A stretch of DNA of 64,000 nucleotides from Poronia punctata (GCA_022579005.1 MU401586.1:1-64000); one strand, 5' to 3'. Positions 26,367 to 38,159 are shown, counted from the stretch's first letter. A program made the numbers and translations. The notes: generated by a model from the sequence alone, not told the origin.

Positions 26367-26750
26367 GTTAAAATTAAGCTTTATATTAGCTATTAAACGC
26401 TTTAATGCTATAGCTTCTTTACTTATTAGTTTTAAAACTATTAACTTTGCTTTTATAGTAAAAGTAAAAACTATATTTTATTAACATGCTTTTTAAATAA
26501 TTAGGCTTCCTTATAAACTTATTAAGTATTTATAAAAAAATTGCCGTATTTTTAAATTGTTAGCAAAAAACACATTTTTTACTATTACTAGTGCTTATAA
26601 GCTACTAAGAAAATAGTTTATTACTATTTCTAGCTTTTTAGTATAGTATAAATACTTAATAACTTAATTTACTATAACTAAATACTTTAAACCTAAGTTA
26701 GTTAAAAACTTTAATAAAAGTAATATAGCATATAATATATTTGCTTTTAT
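26367..26750 (-). pseudogene. Copia reverse transcriptase C-terminus/RNase H remnant
   Basis: Translating the minus strand gives K-A-N-I-L-Y-A-I..KFLTN-G-K-L, then VIKYLY-TKKLEI. This is recognisably the Copia block that reads roughly (K/R)xDIxYAxS..FLTNP.P.HL..VxRYLxGTK. Further on, a motif like F-A-N/D-D..KIR..YLISL-G, then KAKLIVLKLISKEAIALKRL, follows the RNase H block that ends in TEAE..AL...KEA. In-frame stops are TAA/TAG where Gln codons would be expected. It is non-functional and gives the orientation of the element. Confidence 0.75.
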
Positions 26751-28227
26751 TATAATTACTATATATATAATTAATTTTACGCGCTTTTAATACGCCTTAA
26801 TTTGCGCTTTTATTGCTGTGCTTTTAAACTTCTTTAGTTTTTTATAAGGTAGTAGTATATATAGTATTTAGCTTTTATTAGCTAGATTATAACGCTTAGC
26901 TACCTTTTTAATATATTAGTTATATAGCAAAAAAATTGTTTTCTTTTTCTTATTTTTTACTACTTTAATTTTAAAAAACTATATAATATTTTCTTAGTTT
27001 TTAATTTTATATACTTATTTAATACCTTAGGTTACTTAAAACGCTTACACTTTATAAAACTTTAAGTATAGTACTAAAAAATTGTTTATATAAAAAACTA
27101 CTAGTATTTAGCAGTCTTTGCTATAAAATAGGCAAGGTTTTTTTTTAAAAAGTATAAAACTAAGTTTTATTAGCATGCTTAAAAATTTTTTATACTAAAA
27201 AAAAAGCAAGTTTTTTAAACTATATAATACTTTTAAAAGTAGTATAACCTTATTAAAATGCTTTCCTATACTATTAAGCATATTATATACTACTAGCTTT
27301 TTACTTTTTTTACTTACGTTAAAAAACGCGCTTTTAATATTATACTATTTACATTTAAAACTAAAATAAGCTACTATTACTATAACTAGTTAAAAGGTTA
27401 AAGTAGCAAAAGTAGCTATATAAGTTAACTAGAAAATATTAGTTGCTTATTAATTTCCTTTTACTATTAGTTTAGCTTTATAGTTTATAAAATACTTTTT
27501 TTTATTAAACTTATAAGCAAACACCTATTTTAATAGCAGTAGCTTGCTTATTATATTTTTATATAAAATACGTTTTATAATATTAAGTACAAGCATTTAA
27601 TTTAGCTCCCTTTTTACGCTTTTTTTAAAATACTTTTTTAGCAAATATGTTATAAGGTTTTTTTAATGTTTAGGTTTTAGCTTTACTAAGTTGTTTTAAT
27701 AAATTTTCTTTTTTAAAAAAGCATTTAAACATTTTGCTTTTATTTACCTTACTGCTACTATAAACACAATATATAAGGTTTTATATTTTTAATCTTTTTA
27801 GTAAATTACTTTTAGTTAATTTAAAAAAAATGTTTTTAAAAAAGATTTCTAACACTTATTATTATTGTTTAGTATTATAATTATATTTTTACTATATATA
27901 AGTGTTGTAAATATATGCTAATTGCTTTTTTTAGCTTTATTATAAAATAAGAATTTATAAAGTTTTTTGCTTTTTTTAACTTATTTTAGGGGTTTTTACT
28001 AAGTATATTTTTTTTTTGTTTTTAGCTTCTTTATATTAAAAGCATTTAAACTCTATACTTTTTTTTTAAAAGCTTTGTTTTGCTTTTTTTTAAGTTATAT
28101 ATTAAAAGTATTAAAGTACTTTAAAGCATTATAAAAGTTTTCTTAATGCTTTAAAGCTTTTTTTTTTATTATTAAATATAGTTAAGCATTTAAAGTTATA
28201 TTTTAATGCTTTACTGTATTACTTTAT

Positions 28228-28497
28228 AAGCTTAAATGCTTTAAAGTAGCTATTTTTTATTTAAGCTACTTATTAATATTAGCTTATAGCGTCCTTTTTA
28301 GTATACTTAACTTTTATAGTCTTTGCCCTATACTTTGTGCACTTTTTTTAAGTGCTACTAGTGTACTGCCTTGTTGTTTAAGTTCTTAGTTACGCTATCT
28401 TTCTTGCCTAAGAGGCTCTAGCGTATTTTTAAAGGTTATAAGTTTTTGCTGCTAATATTGCAGGTTTTTAAGTAGCTTTACCTGCTCTTGCGCCGCA
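28228..28497 (-). repeat. Copia internal duplication, unit 1
   Basis: Direct repeat with unit 2 at a spacing of 301 bp. Shared landmarks are CTACTTATTAATATTAGCTT, GTACACTAGTAGCACTT-like (minus strand) and CTTGCCTAAGAGGCT. On the minus strand it reads as a Gln/Lys/Leu-rich, coiled-coil-like peptide whose only breaks are TAG/TAA codons at positions that look like Gln. Confidence 0.8.
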
Positions 28498-28530
28498 CTC
28501 CTTTAAATGCTTAACTATATCTAACGATAG

Positions 28531-28797
28531 AGGAGGAAGCTCTAAAGCAGCCGTTTTTTATCTAAGCTGCTTATTAATATTAGCTTGCGGCATTCTTTTT
28601 AGTATACTTAACCCTTATAGTCTTTGCTTTGTACTTTGTGCACTTTTTTTAAGTGCTACTAGTATACTGCTTTATTGTTTAAGTTCTTAGTTATGTTATC
28701 TCCTTTGCCTAAGAGGCTTTAGCGTATTTTTAGGGGTTATAAGTCCTTACTGCTAATGTTGCAGGTTTTTAAGTAGCTTTACTTGCTTTTGCGCTAT
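28531..28797 (-). repeat. Copia internal duplication, unit 2
   Basis: Second unit of the 301-bp-spaced pair. Compared with unit 1 the differences are mostly transitions. This part of the element has kept unusually high GC for the block. Confidence 0.8.
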
Positions 28798-31700
28798 ACT
28801 TACTTTTAACTTATAAGCTTATAAAAAGCTATTTAGGCCTTTAGTTAGTTTAAGCACACTTTTAGTTTTTTTTGTTACTAGCAGCGTATTAAGCAGTATC
28901 TTATAACTTAAAATATTTTTAGTCTTATTATTTAAAAGTTTATTAAAAAATAACATTAGTATTAGTTTAACTTTAATAAACTTATACTATATTATTTTTT
29001 AACTAATATGCTTATAAGTTTTTTTTAGGTTATAAAACTATATTTTATTAAACTTTATATTTTTAAATATAATTACCTACTTTATTGTAAGTATTTAAAT
29101 TTAGTATAAGTTAGTTATTATATACTTTACTATATATTTTGTATATGCTTAAGGTTTTGTTTTAAATACTTATTTTTAACAACTTGTAAGGAAATCTTGC
29201 TTTAATAAATAGCATTTGCATTTATATGCTATTATTTTTAACTAATTTAGTTTAAGATTACTTATTAGTACCTTTTTTACTTTTAGTATATATTAGCAAA
29301 AATAATGCATAAACTATATATAAAGCTTTTTAAGTAAGCTATAAAAATTATAAGCTTTTAAAAGGCTTTAGTTATATAACTATATTGCTGCTTAAATTAT
29401 TTTTAGCTATAGTTTAGTAAGCAAACGTACTTTGTTTATTATAGCAGTTAACTTGCATATAATCTATTATTTAGCTTGTTTACTTGCTTTTACTAGTTCT
29501 TTAACGTGTGCAAGTAAGGTCTTTATTGTAATTTTTTTTTTTTTATACTACTTTTTATACTTAGTCTTTTTTTTTATAACAATAACTACTTTTTTATTAT
29601 TATAGTAAAAAAAGTAAAAAGAAAGTTTAAACTAGCGTTTTACTTACTTTTTAAAACTAGTAAGCTTTTTAAGTACTAGTTTTAAGCTTTTTCTTTATAA
29701 TAAAAAGGCTTAAAGTATTTTGCTGTATTTGTTTTTTAGGACTAACATTTACGCAGATTTATTATAGCCTTTTTTATAGTTAAATAAATCTTAATAGATT
29801 TTTTAAAACAGCTAACTTGCGCAACGCTTTAAGGTCTAGCAAAACACTACTTTAGTTGCATAAGTAGTAATATAGCTATTATACTTAATATAGGGCGTTT
29901 TTTAGATCTTAACGTTTTATACTTTATTAGCTAAAGCTTGCAAAGCTTTTAAACCTAAGTGTTTTGCTTTTAAGTGCTATAATTTTTTTAAATTAGTTTG
30001 TAGTTATAGTAGGTTTTTAAAGGGTTAATATTTTTTTTTTGTAGTAGTTATTATAATCTTTGCAGCACTAAGTAAAATATTAAAAAATATTATAAAGTTT
30101 ACTAAGTAACTATTAAAGTAAAAGGATTAAAGCTTATATTTAAGAAAAACTAGGTTATAATAACGTGCAAGCATTTTAAGTATAGTATTGTACTTAATTA
30201 ATTTATATTAAAGCAAGTAGTTAAAACTATAATACTAAATCTTTTTTTGCTAAAGTTAAGCTTTTAAAATAATGTTAATATAAAAACCTTTAACTACGTT
30301 TATATTTTTTAAAACTAAGTTTTTTATATAAGGGCTTATAATCTTATTTATTACCTTTTAAATTATTTATTAACTTTTTTTAATTACTAAAAAGCTTGTA
30401 GTGCTAAATAGGACGCTGTTATTAAACATAGCTTAAAAGCTTTTTTTATTTAATAAATCTAGTTTATTAACTAAGTAAACTGCTTTATAGTTATTTAGTA
30501 CTATACTGTTTGCTAGTGCGTATTAAGGTTATTTAAGTATTATAAATATAGCAAAGTTTTTAGCTTTAATACTAAAGCTTACTAGATTAATTATTATATA
30601 GATCTAATTTTTAGGTAAATACTTGCTTTAGCTAGAATTTTTTTGCTTGTTTGATTTTCCCCTTTTTTTAAAGCTTATAAGTTTTAATAGTACCGCCTAC
30701 CCCTTTTTTATAATTTTTTATTAAAGTCCGTTTTACTTAGCAAGTAAGTAGCGCTTTTTAGTTTTTTTAATGTGCTTATTGCTTATTTAAAAACCTTTAA
30801 AGCTTATAGATCTAGTAGCAGCGCGCTAGAAGTAAGTATACTTACGTAATAACTATAAGTAATAGCTTTTCTTGTTTTTAAAAAAACACAAGCAAAACTT
30901 GCTTTTAAAAGCGTTCTTAGTACCTAACTTTGCTTAAAATGCTTTTACTTTTTTAAAGTTGTTTAAAACTGCTATTATAAAAATAGCTAAAATACTAGCT
31001 TTTTTTTAGTTTTTTAACTTTTAGTTATACTTTTTAAAGATTTTAGCATATTTTGCAAGCGTTAAAATTAATTTGCTAAGGGCTTAGCAGCAAAAAAGTT
31101 GCATTTTTTTATTTTAGGCTTACTTTAATACAATTTTAGTGCTTATTATAGTTAAAAAATTTTTTGCTACTAATAGCCTTTTAATATTTACTATATTATA
31201 ATTAAAAGCTTTGTTATACGCTGCTTGCTATTTTTTATACTACTTGCTTAGCTTAACTAAGCTTTTTTATGCTTTAGTAAGTACTTAATAATATATTTTT
31301 TAAGCAATTTATTAAAACTTAATATTATATAAGGCAACAATTCTTTTTAAGCGCTAAATAAAGTTTTATAGCGTATAATTACAATTTTAGTTTTAAAGCA
31401 CTTAAACTTAGCTTTTAAAGCAGTTATTAACTATTTTGTTAACTTAATTTTAAATAAAAGTTAAATACGCTTAAAACATAATAACCTATTTTTTATGCTT
31501 ATTATTTTTATTAATTATTGTTTTATATATAGCTTAAATTTTAGCCTTATTAAGGTTTAAAGTTTTAAAAAGGTTAAGCTTTTTATTATTTTAAAAGTTA
31601 TTAAAATAGCGTAGCTATGCTTTATAGTGTTTGCACAGTTAATGCTAAATAATAACCTTTTTTACTTTTTTTTTAGTAGGATTTTTATAAAGCTTTATTA

Positions 31701-32049
31701 AACTATAAATAGTTTTAAAAGTATTTAAGTTTACTTTTTTTTAAATGTTGCGCTAATAATAAATAAACTTAAGCTTTTAATACTACTTTGCCTAGTTATA
31801 AGCATTTTTAAAAGTAATATTTGCATTAATCTTATTTTTTAATATTTTAAATGCTTAAAAGCTTTTTAAGTTATATTAAAATGCTTATTTAAATAAAAAA
31901 GTATTAAAAAAGTTAAACGTGTTTAAAATAGTTTTAAATAAGTTAAAGTTTATATTAAATAGTTTATAAATAAGGGCTTAAAAATAAAGTTATAAGTAGT
32001 TAACTAGCTTTTAAGCTTTTAAAAGTAGCACTAGTCCTTTATAAGCAAA

Positions 32050-32062
32050 CTAAGCTTATAAC
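32050..32062 (-). other. Putative primer-binding site of the Copia element
   Basis: On the minus strand GTTATAAGCTTAG sits immediately after the 5' LTR. It fits the complement of the initiator tRNA-Met anticodon half (GTTATGAGCCCAG in my recollection of fungal iMet) with one G-to-A and two C-to-T changes, all RIP-type. Confidence 0.5.
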
Positions 32063-32354
32063 TCCGACAATAAGTTATAGCAAACAAAGTAGATTAAAAT
32101 AAGTATAAAGCATTAAAAGTAAAACTATACGCTTAAAAATATAATATAATTAACTATAATCTATTAAAAGTATTTAACTAGGTCTAAGGTGCTTTATATA
32201 TTTTTAGTACCTTTTAGGTATAGGTACATGTTATATAATAGTTTAAGATACGCGCAGCGTATCTTACCTTATTTAAGATAAGGTCACTATGTACCTGGTT
32301 ACCTAAGGTACTTCCAATACCTTTAGATCTAGGTTACATGCTTCATCCGTTACA
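32063..32354 (-). repeat. 5' LTR of the nested Copia element
   Basis: 292 bp, paired with 22471-22762. It carries the better preserved terminal segment ending CATCCGTTACA on the + strand, that is TGTAACGGATG on the minus strand. It is followed by the AAATA duplication. Confidence 0.88.
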
Positions 32355-33952
32355 AAATATTAATAATATTAAAAAATTAACAATAGCAATAAAATTAAAT
32401 TAATATTAACAAAAACAAAATTAACTTTAGCTAAAAAGCTAAACTATTAACAGTTTAAAGCTATTAAAAAATAGCTAAAAAAAAGCTAAAACAATAGCTA
32501 ATTAAATATAAAAATATTATTATTTTTTTTTAGTGCAATAATTTATTGCTATAACTTAGCGCTGTACTTTTTAGTTACAGCTTTTTTTAATTTTTTTATA
32601 AACAGGCTAATAGCTAAAAACTAAGCTAAAAAACTTATTTTTATTAGTTAAAAGCAAAAAAAGGTAGTATAAAAATACTAACAGTGCAAATTAAAACTTT
32701 AAAATTATTAAAAATATGTTTAAACTATATATAAATTATAAAACTTACTACGTTAATAGCAAGTTATTTAATTAAATTTTAAAGCAAAGTTTTAGTTTAA
32801 AAACAATGCTAACTATAAAAAACTATATTTTTTTTGCTTAAACTTTTTTTGCTAGTTAAATTATATATAAACTAATATATTAATACTATATAGCAAAAAG
32901 CAATATAAAAGCAAAATTAAGCTTTTGCAATTTTACTATAAAACGTAACTAAACTATTTTAAAATCTATTACTATTTTTATTAGCAATAGCTAAGCTATA
33001 TAAATTATTAAAAATAGTATAAGTAAAAAAAAGCAGCTTTAAACTACTTTAATAACTTAGCAACTTAAATTATATTAAACTATAACATTTTTAATAACTA
33101 AAAATAATAAAATATTAAAGGTTAGTAAAACGTATATAAAAAAAGTATAAATTAATATATAAGCTTATAAATATTATAAGCTTTTTAATAGGTTTTGTAA
33201 GAAAAAGCACTAAGATTTTTATAAATATATACTATATAAAGTAGTAAACCTTTATTTAGCTAAAAATTATATGTTATACGCTTAAAACAAAGCTAGCAAG
33301 CATTTAAAACTAAAATAATTTTTTAGCTATTATAAATACTATATTTTTAATTATATACTTTAGTACTTTGCTTATATAAGCTATAAAGTTTATAGCGCCT
33401 ACTATAAGCACGTTTACTAGCTATACTAGCTATACTACTTACATTACTTTAGCTAGCATTACTTTTACTTTTATTACCTTTATATTAGCTTTTATTTTTA
33501 TTATCTTTTTTATAGTAAACTATAAAATTAGCAGCAAAAGCTAACATTATATTAAATTAAGTATAAAATAAAAAAAAAGGCAAAAAAAAAGTAAAATAAG
33601 TATTAATAAATATAAAAAAAAAAAAGTTATAAAAAATAAAAAGTAAAATTAAAATAATAATAATAATAAAAGTATTAAAAATAGAAAATAAAAAAATTTA
33701 TATAAGTATTAGTAAAATATAAAAGTATATTAGTATATGTTTAAATTAACTATAAAATATACTTATAACAAACCTAACTTTAATACTTATAGTTTAATTA
33801 AAAAGTACTTAAGTACTTAAATACTAAACAATTTAATTAGTTAAGTTAATTAAAAGTTATAGCTAAAAAATACATAAATAGCTAAACTATATATACTTAA
33901 AATAATACTATTAATATACTTATAGTTAAATATAGTAAAAAAAGGGAATAAT

Positions 33953-34130
33953 TATAATAACAAAGATATAAAGTACTTTTATTAGACCTATATAAAAAAT
34001 ACGTCTTACCTTTATATTAAATAGGATTTCTTCTCTTTTTAAACATTAGTTTATATTAACTATAGTACTTAATATACCTAATGTTATACTTAACTATCCT
34101 TTCCTTATATCCTTCTTTTTTACTATAACA
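33953..34130. repeat. Right LTR of the outer element
   Basis: 178 bp, ends TACTATAACA, and is followed by the TATAA duplication and then directly by the minisatellite. Confidence 0.75.
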
Positions 34131-34135
34131 TATAA

Positions 34136-35165
34136 GGTTATTTACAAGTTAATAGGTTAAGCTATTTGCAAGTAAGTAGGTTAGCTAGTTTATTTACAGG
34201 TTTATTTGCAGGTTTATTTATAAGTAGGTAAGGTTAGCTAGTCTTTTTGCAGGTTTATTTGCAAGTAGGTAAGGTTAGCTGGTCTTTTTATAGGTCTATT
34301 TGCAAGTAAGTAGGTTAGCAGGTCTTTTAATAAGTAGGTAGATTAACTGGTTTTTTTGCAAGTTAATTTATAGGTCTTTTTGCAAGTAAGTAAGTAAGTA
34401 GGTTTATTTGCAAGTAGGTAGGTTAGTAGGTCTTTTTATAAGTAAGTAAGTTAACTAGTTTTTTTGCAGGTTTATTTACAGGTCTTTTTATAAGTAAGTA
34501 GGTAAGCAGGTTTATTTGCAAGTAAGTAAGTTAACTAGTTTTTTTGTAGGTCTTTTTATAGGTCTTTTTACAGGTCTTTTTATAAGTAAGTAAGTTAACT
34601 AGTTTTTTTGCAAGTAAGTAGGTTAACTAGTCTTTTTACAGGTTTATTTACAGGTTTATTTATAAGTAGGTAGGTTAACTGGTTTTTTTGCAGTTTTATT
34701 TACAAGTTAGTAGGTTAGCAGGTTTATTTATAAGTAGGTAGGTTAGTAGGTTTATTTATAAGTAAGTAAGTTAACTGGTCTTTTTGCAGGTCTTTTTATA
34801 GGTTTTTTTACAGTTTTATTTATAAGTAAGTAAGTTAGCAGGTCTTTTTATAAGTAAGTAAGTAAGCAGGTTTATTTATAAGTAAGTAAGTTACTAGGTC
34901 TTTTTATAGGTTTTTTTACAGGTCTTTTTGCAGTTTTATTTATAAGTAAATAGGTTAACTGGTCTTTTTGCAGGTCTTTTTGCAGTTTTATTTACAAGTA
35001 GGTAGGTTAGCAGGTCTTTTTGCAAGTAGGTAGGTAAGCAGGTTTATTTGCAAGTAAGTAGGTTAGCAGGTCTTTTTGTAAGTAGGTAGGTTAACTGGTC
35101 TTTTTGCAGGTTTATTTGCAAGTCTCTTTGCAAGTTAGTAGGCTAACTAGTCTCTTTGCAGGTTT
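34136..35165. repeat. 1-kb compound minisatellite
   Basis: About a kilobase of units assembled from GGTCTTTTTGCA or GGTTTATTTGCA (12 bp) and AGTAAGTAGGTTAACT or AGTAGGTAGGTTAGCA (16 bp) in varying order. The + strand is rich in G and T and poor in C. It begins right at the end of the outer LTR element. There is no coding capacity. Confidence 0.9.
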
Positions 35166-35690
35166 AAGAGGCTATAATGTAAAGTTAATTACATTGGTTA
35201 AAAACAGGTATAATACGCGTTAGTAACCTTATTTATACTAAAAAAAGCACATTAATAGCTTTAAAATAATATAGCCTTTAAAAATAAGTAGTTATAATGT
35301 TTTAAAAATTAAAAATAGCTTTAAAACAACCTTTTTAGCTAAAAAAGTAGTATAAAGGTTAAAAATTAAAAAAAGTAAAGTAGTTAAAAAAACAATATAT
35401 TGCAATTTAGTATAATATAGCTTTACTAACACTTTATTTAAAAATAACTATATAAGGTAGTAATAAGTTTATTATAAAGCAAAAATGTCTTATTTTAAAA
35501 GGTTTGCTTATATTAAGTACTTTTTTTAAACATTATTATTAAATAATTAAAGTAAATAACTTAAAGCTATTAAAGCAGTTAATACTATTAAAACTATAAA
35601 GCAACTAAAATTTTAGGTTTTATAAATTACTTAATAAAGCTTTTAAATAAATAAGCTAAATAGTAATAAGTACTAAATGGTCCTCATGCT
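35166..35690. repeat. AT-rich tail between the minisatellite and the polyketide locus
   Basis: RIP-like composition with no element ends recognised. GC content returns sharply at about 35680, close to the 3' end of the FAD oxidase gene. Confidence 0.6.
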
Positions 35691-35776
35691 AAGAAGCGGG
35701 GGGAACAGAACAGAAAACAGTTTAAATACTTATAGGTAGGTTAGGTACCTATCTGACATATCTCGACAAGCCCTAG

Positions 35777-37640
35777 CTACAATTTACACAACCGGCCACT
35801 CGACTCTAAGTCCTCTTTCCATTCCTCTGAGCCGACGCCTGTGCGGCTGTAGAACAGACCAGAAGGATCGTAAAGGCTCTTGACCTTTTTCAACTGGGCG
35901 TAATTGTCCCCATAGAGTTCTCGCTGCCAGTTAGGCTGCTCGAAATTCGCTTCATTCATGTACACCCCACCGCCCGGCGTGACCTTTTCAATGGCAGGCA
36001 TGATGACGGTGGTCAACTTGTTTTGGACCGCAAGCATATCTTTCCATGGCACCGTGAATTCCCAAGTGGCCCTCACGATGCATTGCAACAGCGATGAGCG
36101 CCATTGCGGGAACACAGCGTTGGAGTAGAGCGGTGGTTTGGACGCATTGGTTGCTACGCAGGTGACCGCAAACCCCGCTTCAACGGCAACTCGGAATGCC
36201 TTGGTGATTCTCTCAGCTGAATCTTGGCTCCCCAACAAGGCTCGAGGAACTAGCCGCCCTCCGGTTACCTGGGCCTCTGGGATGCTCGAGAATACGGTAG
36301 AGAAATAGAAGTCGAACATATCCAAAATCGTGGGGTGCTGAGTGACATTAAGCGGAATCGACACCCCTGTCAAGGCCACCGCTCCCCTGAGAGGTTCAAG
36401 AAGCTTCTTAGTAGACACCACACCTCGATCTGGAAATGCAATGGCATGCACATCAAGTGACGTCGCTGAAAGCGTGTATGCTACGAGAGCTCCCTCATCG
36501 ACCAGAGGACCTAGATTCGATTGAAAGTTGGTGACGGTGCTCCAAAATCTATCGATATCGCCGCCAGCTGACGCAACGTCCAGATAAGTCTTGGCGCCGC
36601 TCACTGTCCCATCTGGGAACGCACGTACCGTTGTTGAGACGACGACGGCGAAGGTGCCAGCTCCTCCACCGCTCAAAGCCCAGTACAGGTCTTGATGAGA
36701 CTTTGGACTGACGGTCACGTGCTTACCCTCAGCTGTCACGACCTCCCATTCCAGGACATTGTCTGCCGCTAGGCCATAGACCGAGGTCAAAAGCCCGTGA
36801 CCTCCCCCAGACGTGTAGCCACCGACTATTCCCACGTTCGGGCAGGTTCCAGCCAAGATGCGCAGTCCTTGTTTCTCCAGTGTGCTGCGAATATCGTTGA
36901 AGGTTATACCAGCCCCCATACGCACGGCTGGACCCGTGTAGTCGAGGGGGCCGCTGTACTTCTTCATAACTTTGATATCCTTCAGACCGTGTGTCCATAG
37001 TGACAGAGACCCTGCCCCGGTTGATCTTCCGAGAAAGCTTGGCAACGCCTGTCAGCTTGGTTTTCCCACATTGTGCTTGTTTATCTTACTCATGGCCGGT
37101 ATTCTTGATTACTAGTCTTATACTGTGTGTTGCTGCAAAGCGAATAGCAGCTTGGATGTCGCTGGCGCCCGCTACCGCCACCGAATAAGGAGCGTAGTTG
37201 CCCAGTCTACACGGAAGTTCTCTCGCCGAAAAGGGGTCACAGGAATGGTTTTGGAAAATAGGGGCTAGTATGTCCGGTGCAGACTCCAAGCTAAAACTTA
37301 TCGTTAATAATAACATTCGCAGGAAAAGGGATTCGGCAAGTGGAACAAACAATGTTCCGGAGAACGCCCACGTCTTCTTGAGGTTCTCACACGTTTCCGC
37401 AACATATTCGGGGTCATGGCAAGCAGACCCGAGGGGGTGGCTTGCTCGCAGACGACCGCCCACGGTCGAATTCAGCTGAGCCCAGTCGCGGTTGGTCGGC
37501 CAGGATCGGTCGCCGGGAAAGTTCTTGCACCGGCCCTGGATAAAGGTCTTGACTGAGTCGGAATAAGAGGGGTAAGCTGTTGTTAAGCTACAAAACAAGT
37601 ATAAGGTAAGGAAAGCTGGCCATGCTGGTTGTTTTAACAT
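35777..37640 (-). CDS. Secreted BBE-like FAD-linked oxidase, 3 exons
   Basis: Berberine-bridge-enzyme-type flavoprotein; such enzymes oxidise small molecules with O2 in many fungal gene clusters. Exons 37640-37351, 37290-37090 and 37037-35777 give 583 residues. The introns are 60 nt (in-frame, so it can be missed; GTTTGT..TTTTAG) and 52 nt (GTAAGA..CCAAG). A signal peptide spans about residues 1-22. NTGHD (160-164) supplies the FAD-linking His163. GTCPNVGIVGG has Cys229 at the second BBE flavin attachment position, followed by the glycine-rich SGGGHG loop. The C-terminal BBE motif runs NEANFEQPNWQ through LYDPSGLFY. The acceptor AAG at 37038 is chosen because it alone restores GHDFLGRS. It lies beside the hydrolase and PKS and is likely a tailoring enzyme. 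Confidence 0.9.
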
Positions 37641-37725
37641 CTTGATGAAGTTTCAAAGACACTAGCGAGGGCTCACGACAACACAGTCTCGCACTCGGTC
37701 GTTATTCACAATACGGTACGATCAC

Positions 37726-37733
37726 TTTTTATA
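37726..37733 (-). promoter_or_regulatory. TATA box of the FAD oxidase gene
   Basis: TATAAAAA on the minus strand about 90 bp before the start codon, a usual spacing for fungal promoters. Confidence 0.4.
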
Positions 37734-37859
37734 AAGCAAGCTTTTTTATTATGATTAAACTATTTAATAAGTTCACCTTGAGAGCAGTCGTTGGGGGCCG
37801 TTCTGCCTTCCTCACGCATCTATCAACATCAGAGTTGACAAGTTCCACAGCACTCATCG

Positions 37860-38159
37860 TTACAAGTCTGGGTCGTCTTCATACACAGCCCTGAAGTTGT
37901 TGCCCTTGCCACTCATGGTTACGGTGAACGTCAGCTTGGAGCTATTTTCGGCACCATCCATCCACAAAGTGGCATCACACCCGTTCTGCATATGGGTCGA
38001 GAGTCTCTCGTTTGAAGATGACATGCGCGTCTACATATGGAATCTGCATAAGAACGAGAATATGCGTACACTGTGCGCGCTAACCTGGGTGAACGAGAAC
38101 TGAAAAAATAGGACTACCGTTGCATTGGCCGACGTGTTGAACGAGTTCTGGCAAAGCTA
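37860..38159 (-). pseudogene. Unrecognised small gene, 3' exons only
   Basis: Minus-strand sequence too short for a simple ORF search. An exon at about 38156-38085 reads LCQNSFNTSANATVVLFF and on to SFTQ. A 99-nt intron follows (38084-37986, GTTAGC..ATGCAG). A last exon at 37985-37860 reads NGCDATLWMDGAENSS, then LTFTVTMSGKGNNFRA, and stops at TAA. The join is in frame and the peptide looks natural, with two Cys and N-glycosylation sites as in secreted proteins. No start exon is evident in the roughly 200 bp up to the hydrolase stop codon, so it may be the tail of a truncated gene. I do not recognise the family. Confidence 0.35.

Larger units (their letters stand above)
22471..32354 (-). mobile_element. 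Nested Ty1/Copia retrotransposon, RIP-degraded, minus strand
   Basis: Two direct repeats of exactly 292 bp (22471-22762 and 32063-32354) flank 9.3 kb, and AAATA lies directly outside each end (22466-22470 and 32355-32359). Repeat differences are C/T and G/A. Read on the minus strand, the LTR starts TGTAACGG. The 13 nt after the 5' LTR (32062-32050, GTTATAAGCTTAG) match the initiator-tRNA-Met anticodon-half primer site used by copia-type elements, except at three RIP-type transitions (comparison from memory). A purine stretch AAATAAGGGG (22776-22765) precedes the 3' LTR. Remnants of Copia reverse transcriptase/RNase H lie at 26367-26750 in the same orientation. It is longer than the usual 5-6 kb Copia element, with about 3.5 kb after RNase H containing tandem repeats. 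It cannot be active. Confidence 0.88.
21417..34135. mobile_element. Outer LTR retrotransposon, RIP-degraded and split by a nested element
   Basis: Direct repeats 21422-21598 and 33953-34130 have near-identical length and differ mainly by transitions. Both start TATAATAACAAAG (TG changed to TA would explain the missing TG) and end CTATAACA. A 5-bp TATAA lies immediately outside each end (21417-21421 and 34131-34135), fitting a target-site duplication, although a 5-mer match in AT-rich DNA is weak by itself. The element's own interior is about 2.5 kb (21599-22465 plus 32360-33952) once the nested Copia element is excluded, which suggests a short non-autonomous or deleted element. No coding motifs were recognised in it. 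Confidence 0.75.
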
